From: Pseudomonas ceruminis
Lineage (GTDB): Bacteria; Pseudomonadota; Gammaproteobacteria; Pseudomonadales; Pseudomonadaceae
Assembly: GCF_021602025.1 (NCBI RefSeq)
Contig: NZ_BQHW01000040.1
Coordinates: 1-35,420 of the forward strand
Length of the DNA stretch: 35,420 nucleotides
Direction of reading: 5' to 3'
Shown: positions 8,618-16,932 of the stretch, piece by piece
Layout of the letters: every line of letters starts with the position of its first letter
Numbering within the stretch: position 1 is the stretch's first letter
Notes under the pieces: generated by a model
What the model saw: the letters and a program-made list of their open reading frames with translations, nothing else
Database searches by the model: none
What the model was told of the DNA's origin: nothing
Program-made: the position numbers and the translations under genes

Positions 8618-8920
8618 TCAGTTGTCTTTCCAGAACTCGCTCCGCTGCACAAGGCCGAACTCATCGTCAGCCCTATCGGGATTCTCATCGAACATGGTGT
8701 TGACCATGCGCTCGCGGCGGAGACCACTCAGCGCGCGGAAAAAGCAGGCCTCACAGAGATGCACCTCATAACGCTCGCCATCATGCTTGGAGCCATACCC
8801 CCAATGAGCCTGAAGGGTTCCAAACTGGAAACCATGACCTTCAACGTGAGTACTCTGACAACACACATCACAGGTAATGTCTGCGACCGTTTCACTCGGC
8901 AAAACAACAATATGCTTCAC
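8618..8920 (-). CDS. Small putative zinc-binding protein
   Basis: Protein of about 100 residues with two cysteine knuckles, CDVC near residue 17 and CEAC near residue 58, which together could hold one zinc ion. The region between contains HWGYGSKHDGERYEVHLCEAC, a pattern I associate with small uncharacterised proteins of Proteobacteria. The start is set at GTG 8920 because a strong GGAGG lies eight bases upstream; an upstream TTG at 8944 is possible. It follows brxL by 157 bases on the same strand and may be an accessory reader of the BREX transcript. Function unknown. Confidence 0.6.
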   Translation of the reverse strand: MKHIVVLPSETVADITCDVCCQSTHVEGHGFQFGTLQAHWGYGSKHDGERYEVHLCEACFFRALSGLRRERMVNTMFDENPDRADDEFGLVQRSEFWKDN

Positions 8921-9077
8921 GAGCAGCACCTCCAGCGGCGACAAAGCCCTTGCCTAGCGGCCGTTTCAATTTACCTGCAGACCGTCATCACCACTGATCC
9001 CAGGAGAGGCGGCCCCTGTACGCCATAGCCTTGATAGCAGCCTCATCGTTACTTGGTACAAATCTGAAGCTCGAAGC

Positions 9078-11117
9078 TCAATCCACACCTAAAGCCTTGA
9101 TCACCGCATCGACGGGATCCGCGTAAAAACTCGTCTGGAACTTGGTAAACAGTTCTGGGGGAATTGTTGGCAGATCCACCGCGCTGCTCATAGGCAACGC
9201 GACCCGCTTGCCGCCTGCATCGAAAGCCACCTGCAGACACTCCGCGATACTTTCCACTGGAGTGATGTTGCCACCCAGACTCATATCGCCAAGTACAACC
9301 ATCTGCCCCTGGGCAGGACGCCCCAGCAAGCCTGAGGCGAAAGCCACCAAGCTAGCGAGCGCCATGTGGGTCAGCGGACCAGTGTTTTGCAATTCCACCA
9401 CATGCAGGTGGAAATCATGTTCTAGAACCCTGGCCGAGGCACTGATGCGCGAAGCATTTGCCTTGAAGTAGTCAAAGGCAATCTTCACCTGCTCCTTGGC
9501 AATGCTGGAATTCCAGAGACCAGAGGTGGCGAGCTTTCCAGAGCCTTTGGTGACCTGTAGCTCAAGGCGGTACAGCCCTGGCATACCTTTTCCGCTCAAG
9601 CCGATAGTGTGAATGAAACCAGGCTTGCTCTGGCCTTCAGGGATCAGCGTCCCGCCCCCCTGCTCCTTTACCGTTACGAAGTGCTCCTCCAGCGTGTCAT
9701 TGTCGATGTAGCTGAAGTGGACATCGTAAAACTCCATGCCACCGATTTTCTTCAGCTGCTCCTTGACCCGACGGCGGACCTGCAAGGCGTACTCCAGGCA
9801 CTGCCGCACGTCTTCCTTGGTGAACTGGTCATGGGGATAAAGCAGCTTGAGTAGCCCGGAAACGGTCTTGCGTACCGCGATCACGTCGCGCTGGTTGAGA
9901 TTGTTGCCAAGCTTGAAGAACTTATCGATGGCATCGGCGAAGCTGCGCTTGCGCATTTCGCGGAAAAACTCTGCCAGGTAGTCGACGATCAGGCCGTACC
10001 TATTGGTGAAGTACTCCGGGCGCATCTTGGGAATCTCCCAGCCAGGGATGTAGGCATGGAAGCGGTCGAAGAAGGCCGAGTCGATCATCTGCTCCGGGAA
10101 GGGAGCCAGCAGATGGCTAGTCTTTACCAGAGACTCTACGCTCTGGTTGATGTTGCCAACGAAAACCATCGAGGCCGAGGCCTCCATCTGCTCACGCCCC
10201 CGGCCAAAGGATCCGGAGGCCATGAAGTCCTTCATGATCTGGACGCCATCCTTGTCCTTGAAGTTGATACCAGCCACTTCGTCGAAGGCAACAACATCCC
10301 ACAGACCGACCAAGCCGATGCGCCGGCTGCTCATGTTGTAGAACAGGTTAGCCACCGTAGTCTGCCCACCGGACACCAGCATGCTGTTGGGCGAACACTC
10401 CTTGTAAATATGGCTCTTGCCCGTGCCACGCGGCCCCAACTCGCAGACGTTGTAGTTGTTCTCGACGAAGGGAACCATGCGAGCCAGCAAGTGCCATTGC
10501 ACGGACTCATCCAAGGTCGAGGGCTCCATGCCGATGGAGCGAATCAGAGCCTCACGCCACTGCTCAGTGGTCAGTGCCGCCCGGCCTGAGAAAAGCTCCT
10601 GCATGTTCATGTTCGGCATCTGGATCGGCTTGAGCAGCGTCACTCCGAAGGGAGAGCCGTTCTGGCCCTCCTCGTGGTAGTAGCTCAAGGTGGCAATTAC
10701 CCAGATCCCGCCGACCAGCAGCTTCTCGTATTCCTTGACGATGCCGGCAGAAATCTCAGCATCCTTGATGCCCAAGTTGCTGAAAGAGGCCTCGTAACGG
10801 TCCTTACGCTCATTGAGCCGCACGGTTACCCGGTCGATCACCTTGTAGGTACCGCGCTCGCGCACAAGAGATTTAACCTTCTCGGCCTCGTCAGGACGCA
10901 CATAGTTTTCGGCCAGCACGGTCTTGACGTTCTTCAGGCCCTGCTCGATGACCTCGGCGTCATCCGATGCGCAATACATACCCAGCAGATATTCGAGCAC
11001 ATAGACGGGGACGTTAGCGCCTTCCTTGATCAGCTTGGTCAGGTCTTTGCGCACCACGCGGCCGGCAAAGTGCTCATTGAGAAGCTGGTCCAGGTCTTTG
11101 TCCTGATAGGTGTCCAT
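9078..11117 (-). CDS. brxL: BREX protein BrxL (AAA+ with Lon-like C-terminal domain)
   Basis: Last core gene of the type 1 BREX operon, 679 residues, normal length. The AAA+ module shows Walker A GPRGTGKS at 228-235 and Walker B VVAFDEVAG around 275-283. The C-terminal part has the Lon-like fold (MVVLGDMSLGGNITPVESIAE), but I do not see the Lon serine-lysine dyad: the expected GPSAG position reads NTGPLTHMA, and the expected lysine motif reads PVESIAE. BrxL is known to form rings on DNA and is needed for phage exclusion in several BREX systems. It starts 14 bases after pglZ stops, so the two are cotranscribed. Confidence 0.93.
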   Translation of the reverse strand: MDTYQDKDLDQLLNEHFAGRVVRKDLTKLIKEGANVPVYVLEYLLGMYCASDDAEVIEQGLKNVKTVLAENYVRPDEAEKVKSLVRERGTYKVIDRVTVRLNERKDRYEASFSNLGIKDAEISAGIVKEYEKLLVGGIWVIATLSYYHEEGQNGSPFGVTLLKPIQMPNMNMQELFSGRAALTTEQWREALIRSIGMEPSTLDESVQWHLLARMVPFVENNYNVCELGPRGTGKSHIYKECSPNSMLVSGGQTTVANLFYNMSSRRIGLVGLWDVVAFDEVAGINFKDKDGVQIMKDFMASGSFGRGREQMEASASMVFVGNINQSVESLVKTSHLLAPFPEQMIDSAFFDRFHAYIPGWEIPKMRPEYFTNRYGLIVDYLAEFFREMRKRSFADAIDKFFKLGNNLNQRDVIAVRKTVSGLLKLLYPHDQFTKEDVRQCLEYALQVRRRVKEQLKKIGGMEFYDVHFSYIDNDTLEEHFVTVKEQGGGTLIPEGQSKPGFIHTIGLSGKGMPGLYRLELQVTKGSGKLATSGLWNSSIAKEQVKIAFDYFKANASRISASARVLEHDFHLHVVELQNTGPLTHMALASLVAFASGLLGRPAQGQMVVLGDMSLGGNITPVESIAECLQVAFDAGGKRVALPMSSAVDLPTIPPELFTKFQTSFYADPVDAVIKALGVD

Positions 11118-11131
11118 TGCGTGTCATGCTC

Positions 11132-13759
11132 TCAAAAAAAGTCGTCGGTGAAGGCCAAATCGATGGTGACCCTGTAGCGCTCCAACTCCGTATGGAGGTC
11201 TTTGTCACGGATGACCAGGAAGTAGTCCTTCTTGCGGTCGAAGTCACTGCCGAGCAGAGACAGGCGCACCTGCTTCATGCGTTCGTTCATCGAGTCAGTG
11301 GAACAATCGAAGGTCACGACCTCCTCACTCGATATCGGCTGCTCACCCTCGTAAATGGCGACCGCCACGGTGACTGGGAGTACCTGTTCGCTTACCGACT
11401 CGGTCTGGATCAGGTCGAAGCGCTGGATATTGGTCACCATCTTCAGCACTGACTTCGGTGAAATCACCCCCACCTTGCGCTTGGTGCGCTTCTCGGCCTT
11501 CTCGCCGCGCAGCTGGTTGACCGTCAGCACCGGCACAACAATCTCCTGGGGCATGGCACCGCCATGTACAAAACGCGCACCGCCAACGAAGTGGAAGCGG
11601 TTCGCGCCTTTTGGAATCCAGAATTGGGTATCCGAGGTTGTACCTGCTGTCTGCCTGGTGGAGCCCTGCCACACATCTTTTGCTGCGGGCAAGGTGTGCC
11701 CGATGACGTAGCGTTTTTTGCTCTTGATAGTGTTCTCGGGCTTCTCAGCAAGCGATGTGCGGTCAGCGACCTCCAGCTTGCTCTGCTGGAACAGAAAACC
11801 ATGGTCGGCGGTAATCAGCACCGTGCTGGTGTTGAAGTGCATGAGGATCTTGCGAGTCAGCTCAGTCAGTTCCTCAATGGCCACCTCCACATGGTGGAAT
11901 GTGTCCGACTCGGACGGGCCGCCATTGTCGCTACGGTCATCGATGACGTTGTGATAGACGTAGACCAGTTGCTGATCTTTCATTGCTTCTCGGCCTTCAT
12001 CTCGTGACCAGGCTTTGACCTGGTCGGCCGTCACGGCCATGCCATTGTGCTGAGCAAGGATCTTGTCGCGCTGCACTGTGCCGGCGGTGGATTGCCCATC
12101 TGCGAACACCGTATCGACGGCCCCTTCCCGATACTCCAGGGTGTTGTGTGGCAGTAGCGAGGCCATGCCCAATGTGGTGTAGCTGGGTAGCACGCCAAGC
12201 TGACTGGCGAGGTTTGCCTCGCTGTAGCGTTTTTCGTTGATGCGGTCACGCAGTTCAACCGCAGCCTCATAGCGGAAGGCGTCGCTGATGATCACCACCA
12301 GGCGCTTACTGCGGTTCTTCCCAAATTGTGGCTGCACCGAATGATCGAAGAAGTTCTGCTGGCTGGGTACTCCGGCGATCCTCCAGTGCTCCAGCCGTTG
12401 CTCGGCCTCTACCTTGTCGCCCCAGCTTCGGCCCAGTTGGTCGAGGTACCAGTAGGCGTAACATTGCTCGACGGCTTCATCGAGCTTCTTCAGCAGCTCT
12501 ACATGAGCGCGCTGGGAGGCCGCAAAATAGTGGCGATAAGCCCTATCAAAGCGATACAGCTCGCTTTCATAGGCCTTGTAGATTGCTTCGGTACTGGCAA
12601 AGTGGAATCCAGCGGCATACTGCTGACGCAGGCTGAACAGATCAATCGCCGCTGACAGCGCGGAGTAGAGCAGGCGGTACTTGCGGCGGATCTCGTCGTC
12701 CTTGTGACGCGAGGCCCAGTAGTTATCCAAGCGCTCGGAAATGATCTTCGAGAATAGGCCTAGGTCGCGCGGATCCGACTCCGGAATGGCCTTACTCAGA
12801 TCGACGATGATCTGCCGCTCGACGGCCTCGAAGGTGGCGACATTGGCCAGCGTTTCCAACGGAATCTCACCGATCTTCTGCCCGATATGCAGAGCCTCGG
12901 CGACCCAGCTGGATATTTCATCGTAAGCCTTGTAGTAACGCGAGCTATCCCTCCAACGCGAAAGCAGCGCCCGAGAAGTCGCCCGAGCATTGGCAGACGG
13001 GATGGCAATAGCAGACGCCCAGCTTGGGATGTCGCCGATACTTTCGCAGAAACCAGTGGCCAGCAGACGAATCAGGAAATGTCCGAAGCTGAACGGCTTT
13101 TCGCCATTGATTTCCTCAACACTGGCCGGGTAGCCAACTTCATCCCGCAGAGCCAGGAGCAACGCCGGCATCAGGCCGAATTTGTACAGCTCATCGATAA
13201 CCGGGGGACTCTGCTCCAGGCCCAGGTCATCACTTACCACTGCCCCTGCCAGGGTGCAGAGCAGCGCCATGATGTCACTAGCGTTAGCCCCCAACACCAC
13301 GGCTATCATCGCCAGATCCAGCGCCTGTTCAGTGTCGCTTGGCTGGATCAATCTTTTCAGGCTGGCCAAGCGATTCTTGTTGCTGAGGAAGCGATCACGA
13401 GCAGCAAGGTGCTCACGCAAACTCTGCTGTTGCAGACCCAGGTCGTTGAAGATCAGCGAGACCTTGTCCGCATAAAAACTGCGCGAGTACAGTTTGATAT
13501 CCAGCAGCCAATCATCATTGGCATCCGGCTCGGCACAGGGGAAGTACAGTAGATACTTGCCCTCGGCATCCTCAAGCTCCAGCTTGAGTTTGATGCCGAA
13601 GGTGGACTCGCCCTGCATGTTCAGCACCTGAACATCGGGCAGATCGAGCTGCCCCAGCTCGCTCACAAAACTCTGCTCAGGGTCGTACCAGAAGACGATG
13701 CGGTGGTTTTCCGCGAAAAAAGCCTGCCGCAGGCCTTGGGTTAGTTGTTGCGTATCCAT
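11132..13759 (-). CDS. pglZ: BREX phosphatase-domain protein PglZ (type A)
   Basis: Core BREX protein of 875 residues. The alkaline-phosphatase-like domain is recognised by VVIISDAFRYEAAVEL near residue 490 and the metal-binding ITADHGFLFQQ further on. The N-terminal half is the long helical region usual for BREX type 1 PglZ. The start is ATG 13759; a TTG codon directly before it is not needed. It lies downstream of the PD-(D/E)xK-like gene (gap about 11 bases) and upstream of brxL. PglZ is required for BREX methylation and defence and is thought to bind PglX. Since PglX here is split in two, PglZ may be the scaffold that brings the halves together; this is inference. Confidence 0.94.
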   Translation of the reverse strand: MDTQQLTQGLRQAFFAENHRIVFWYDPEQSFVSELGQLDLPDVQVLNMQGESTFGIKLKLELEDAEGKYLLYFPCAEPDANDDWLLDIKLYSRSFYADKVSLIFNDLGLQQQSLREHLAARDRFLSNKNRLASLKRLIQPSDTEQALDLAMIAVVLGANASDIMALLCTLAGAVVSDDLGLEQSPPVIDELYKFGLMPALLLALRDEVGYPASVEEINGEKPFSFGHFLIRLLATGFCESIGDIPSWASAIAIPSANARATSRALLSRWRDSSRYYKAYDEISSWVAEALHIGQKIGEIPLETLANVATFEAVERQIIVDLSKAIPESDPRDLGLFSKIISERLDNYWASRHKDDEIRRKYRLLYSALSAAIDLFSLRQQYAAGFHFASTEAIYKAYESELYRFDRAYRHYFAASQRAHVELLKKLDEAVEQCYAYWYLDQLGRSWGDKVEAEQRLEHWRIAGVPSQQNFFDHSVQPQFGKNRSKRLVVIISDAFRYEAAVELRDRINEKRYSEANLASQLGVLPSYTTLGMASLLPHNTLEYREGAVDTVFADGQSTAGTVQRDKILAQHNGMAVTADQVKAWSRDEGREAMKDQQLVYVYHNVIDDRSDNGGPSESDTFHHVEVAIEELTELTRKILMHFNTSTVLITADHGFLFQQSKLEVADRTSLAEKPENTIKSKKRYVIGHTLPAAKDVWQGSTRQTAGTTSDTQFWIPKGANRFHFVGGARFVHGGAMPQEIVVPVLTVNQLRGEKAEKRTKRKVGVISPKSVLKMVTNIQRFDLIQTESVSEQVLPVTVAVAIYEGEQPISSEEVVTFDCSTDSMNERMKQVRLSLLGSDFDRKKDYFLVIRDKDLHTELERYRVTIDLAFTDDFF

Positions 13760-13770
13760 CAAATTAATCC

Positions 13771-14913
13771 CTAGTCGGCAGCGTCATAAGAGGCGCATAT
13801 TCGCTGCGGATCCAGCAGGAGCTTGATTTTTTCTTCCTGCGCTGAAATTTCTTGTGAAAGCGTTTCTGGACAAATGAAAGAGTATTCAGGCCTGAAGTGG
13901 TATAGCCGGAGCAATGCGAGGATATCGTTTCGACTAAGGGGAGTTTCACACCACGGATTCAAAAACATGACGTTGCCATCCACACAGGAAATGACGGCAG
14001 CAGACATGTAAGGGCGCTCTCTAAAAAGTCCGTCTTTGTCTTTCTGTAGGTATGTGTCTTGATCTAGGCAACCATCATATTTGAGGCTGTAGCGTTCTTT
14101 TGGAAAAATGCTCTCCCCGATCTTTCCATAGAAGGCATGCCAAAGACCAAAGCAGCCAATGTACGCATTTTCTCCATGGGTGACCGACTGGATAGGAGCC
14201 GTGTCGCAGGTCATGAGTTGGAGCTTGTGCTTCACATCAAGCCAAAGAATGTTTTTACACCCAAGGACAGTCTGGTCATTATCCCTTTTAGCACCAACAA
14301 CGCGCGCAATGGTTTGGTTAGTGGCATATTTCTTCGCCAAAGATGCCGATCCGGTCACCGGGCGAGAGATCACCATCTTCACACATCCATGCTGAGCGTC
14401 GAGCTCGTTCTCTACTCGATCTCTTTCTGGATTGTGTTCATCAGGGCAATAAACCTCAATATAGATATCATTTCCGATCTTAAAATCCGGCGTCTTACCG
14501 CCACGGCCTCCGCGCTCACGAATGTGAATAACTGAGCATCCGTGAAAAGCATTTGCCAAATGGCCAAAGGCTTCAACTTCAACGATCTTCGAGGCTTGGC
14601 TTGCCAACCTTTTGCTTCGCTCTGGATGGCCGAAGGTAAGCTCGGGATGAGCTTCGCAGGCTGCTCTTAGCTCGGAACCGCTCCATGCATCCAGACTATC
14701 GCCCCGAACCAGTGAGCTCAGTGCGTTATTGATCGACCGAATGATTCTCGAAGAAGTTGAGTTAATGCAAGGCTCTACTCTGCAATCTTCAAGCACATTA
14801 GCCAGGTAGCCATGCACTTGCTCAACTCCTTGCTGTTCAAATGCAGAAAAAAGCGAGACACCGAGTCCTTTGCAGCCGACTTGTTCCCTGAGCGCCGGAG
14901 TGATCTCAATCAT
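13771..14913 (-). CDS. Accessory BREX-operon protein, possible PD-(D/E)xK-like nuclease
   Basis: Unrecognised protein of 380 residues inserted between pglX(C) and pglZ. Around residues 112-157 there is a nuclease-like pattern: a helix with E114, then GGRGGKTPDFKIGNDIYIEV with PD at 142-143 and E153, followed by Y155 where a lysine is expected. This resembles the PD-(D/E)xK core (E, D, ExK), but the lysine is missing, so activity is uncertain. The start codon overlaps the end of pglX(C) by eight bases, so it is translated as part of the operon. Its GC content is clearly lower than that of pglZ and brxL (one line counted at 43%), suggesting a later insertion. BREX operons elsewhere carry extra nucleases at comparable positions (BrxU in Escherichia fergusonii). 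Confidence 0.6.
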   Translation of the reverse strand: MIEITPALREQVGCKGLGVSLFSAFEQQGVEQVHGYLANVLEDCRVEPCINSTSSRIIRSINNALSSLVRGDSLDAWSGSELRAACEAHPELTFGHPERSKRLASQASKIVEVEAFGHLANAFHGCSVIHIRERGGRGGKTPDFKIGNDIYIEVYCPDEHNPERDRVENELDAQHGCVKMVISRPVTGSASLAKKYATNQTIARVVGAKRDNDQTVLGCKNILWLDVKHKLQLMTCDTAPIQSVTHGENAYIGCFGLWHAFYGKIGESIFPKERYSLKYDGCLDQDTYLQKDKDGLFRERPYMSAAVISCVDGNVMFLNPWCETPLSRNDILALLRLYHFRPEYSFICPETLSQEISAQEEKIKLLLDPQRICASYDAAD

Positions 14914-16684
14914 CTGCAGCGCCCCCCGTTACCGCCTTCACTTCAGCCAACAAATCGCCAAACTTGCCGTAGTTCACCTTCACACCGTCATCCAGATCCA
15001 GGCTGATGCGTTGGTCAGCGTGGTGGCGGAGTTTTTCATCGAAAGTGGCGAGTTCGGCTTGTTGGTTGTGCAGGGTTGAAAGCTGCTTTTCCAGGGCTTT
15101 CTTTTCGGCGGTGCTGTTGCTGGCTTCGATGTCATTTTCCAGTTTGGCGGCGTAGCTGCTCAGCTTGGCACTGAGGGGGATGACGTATTCGGTGCGCATT
15201 CGCGCCAGGGTGCCGTCGTTGTAGCGGTGCAGGTAAACCAGGCACTCGAAGGCCTTGTGCTTGCCGGAGCTGAACAGCCAGTAGATGGGGCGTTTCTTGT
15301 AGGTACGCAGGTGGTCCTTGAAGAACTGGGTGCTCAGGTAGCGGCGGATGGTGTCTAGGCTGGCCTCGCCCTTCTTCGGTTTGATGGCGTGCAGGCACAG
15401 GCTTTCGGCGACGAAATCGAGGTTCTGCTGCAGCTGCTCATCGCCCCAGACCACGCGGATAAGTTCGCGGAAGCGGTTGGTGGCGTCGTCGGCGAACCAC
15501 TCCTGGTCGGTGAGCGGCAGGATGGCGTCGTCGTCCGGAGCGAAGCGTGGCGTAGGGATCTGGCGCAGGTAGTCCTGCAAGGTTTCGTCCTGGCTGGCGA
15601 GGATCAGGCCCGGCTTGTCCAGCGAGTAGCGGCCCATCATGCAGCCGATGGCATAGGACACCAACTCCTCCATGGTGTCGCACTGAAACATGGTTTCCAG
15701 TTCTTCCTCGCTTTTGTTGCCCCCATAGCGATAGTGAGGGTTGCAGGTGAGGGTGATTTCTTCCAGCGGGACTCCGGATGTCAGTTCATCCTGCAGGCCA
15801 TAGGCGTCGATAAAGAGGCAGTTGTTTTCTTCTTCCAGGCGCAGCATTTCCTGCGTCATCTCGCGCTGGTGAGTGCGAAGGTTTTGGTAAGTTGTCTCAA
15901 GCGCCTGCTGGCGGGCATCTATATTTAGTAAGGGGGGGGCGGTGAAATCCCAAGATGTTTCGAAGAAGTCCCAGTCGGATTGCGACAATGCAATATTTCT
16001 TGCGGCAATTTCACGCACCCTTGAAGTGGGGCGCTTGTAAAATGGTAAATTAAGGGCGTGCCCAGGCTGAAAGCGAACGGCCGGGGAAAGCACCTTCATA
16101 TACTCCGTAGCCACCACGCTATTCAAATAGGCAGCCACTTCAAGTTGATCAATGTCCGCACTTACAAAGCCCATTGACCCTGTAGTATCGAACATATAGC
16201 CGCCATAAACATTTCTAACTGAAAAACTCTCCCCCGACACGCTAGACCAAGTTATTCCCGGCTTAAGTGCCCATTCCCCATTGTAATTATGCGACCTTAT
16301 TCTTTTCGTTAGCGGGTCAATGAAATTAAGAATTCTCTCACCTTCATTTTCCCAATCAATGAGATATTCGTTGTTACCCGCCCAGCGTCGATATTCCCCG
16401 CCTTTTAAGTAGGCGAGCCATCTCGCAGCGTCTTTTGTATTCCCCGGAAATGATGATTTTGACAGAGAGACCTCAAACCACTGGCGTAAGAAAGTCGCAT
16501 TGCTCCCAGTCGTAAGTCCCTCCCTAGTTGAGAAAAATCTTCCTAGACGAGGCAGCTTTTCAAAGTTTGTTAGAAACTGAGGGGTAAGCCAATACGCCAC
16601 TGGATTCCCCGGAATCTTCATAAAATCCGCAGCTGAAGCCCGGTAGAGGCACTGGCTCATATCCTTGTTCTGTTCCTGGCTCAT
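14906..16684 (-). CDS. pglX: PglX methyltransferase, C-terminal half as a separate gene
   Basis: 592-residue protein corresponding to the C-terminal half of BREX PglX: the target-recognition region (YRASAADFMKIPGNPVAYWL onwards) and the conserved PglX tail with a coiled coil (near residues 535-575). It has no SAM-binding or NPPY motif. Its ATG overlaps the stop of the 83-residue gene (ATGA), so it has its own coupled start. With the 644-residue N-terminal gene it adds to about 1236 residues, the length of an intact PglX. The first 250 or so codons (about 15920-16660) are AT-rich (21 of 60 bases G+C in one line), whereas the rest is GC-rich (36 of 60), suggesting exchange of the recognition domain. 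It is presumed to give sequence specificity to the N-terminal half. Confidence 0.88.
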   Translation of the reverse strand: MSQEQNKDMSQCLYRASAADFMKIPGNPVAYWLTPQFLTNFEKLPRLGRFFSTREGLTTGSNATFLRQWFEVSLSKSSFPGNTKDAARWLAYLKGGEYRRWAGNNEYLIDWENEGERILNFIDPLTKRIRSHNYNGEWALKPGITWSSVSGESFSVRNVYGGYMFDTTGSMGFVSADIDQLEVAAYLNSVVATEYMKVLSPAVRFQPGHALNLPFYKRPTSRVREIAARNIALSQSDWDFFETSWDFTAPPLLNIDARQQALETTYQNLRTHQREMTQEMLRLEEENNCLFIDAYGLQDELTSGVPLEEITLTCNPHYRYGGNKSEEELETMFQCDTMEELVSYAIGCMMGRYSLDKPGLILASQDETLQDYLRQIPTPRFAPDDDAILPLTDQEWFADDATNRFRELIRVVWGDEQLQQNLDFVAESLCLHAIKPKKGEASLDTIRRYLSTQFFKDHLRTYKKRPIYWLFSSGKHKAFECLVYLHRYNDGTLARMRTEYVIPLSAKLSSYAAKLENDIEASNSTAEKKALEKQLSTLHNQQAELATFDEKLRHHADQRISLDLDDGVKVNYGKFGDLLAEVKAVTGGAADD

Positions 16685-16932
16685 GCCTGTTCCCCTATGG
16701 GTAATGCTGCGCGTGCGTGCGCCATATCCTGGTTGAACCCGTCCGGTACGGGTTTGAAGTCTTTGGCCGGCGAGCGGTGACTAAACTGGAACTGGCGCAG
16801 GGCCAGAGCCTCGATCTCGCCGGTGATGCAGTAGTCGTGGTTGCCGTCCTTGACGCGCAACAGGTCGCGTTTCCAGCGGTCCTTGTAGGGGGCGCGGATG
16901 CGGCTGTCGCCGTAGTTGGGGCTAAAGCCCAT
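16681..16932 (-). CDS. 83-residue unknown protein of the SIR2-HerA cassette
   Basis: Small basic protein (MGFSPNYGDSRIRAPYKDRW at the start), no family recognised, no membrane segment, no cysteine pair. ATG 16932 is chosen because GGAGG lies eight bases before it and because it overlaps the herA stop (GATG...TAG); an in-frame ATG at 16953 would extend it by seven residues. Its own stop overlaps the start of pglX(C). It is thus locked by overlaps to herA on one side and to the C-terminal methyltransferase half on the other. Published SIR2-HerA systems are described as two-gene systems, so this could be a third component or an adaptor to BREX; both are inference. Confidence 0.65.
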   Translation of the reverse strand: MGFSPNYGDSRIRAPYKDRWKRDLLRVKDGNHDYCITGEIEALALRQFQFSHRSPAKDFKPVPDGFNQDMAHARAALPIGEQA

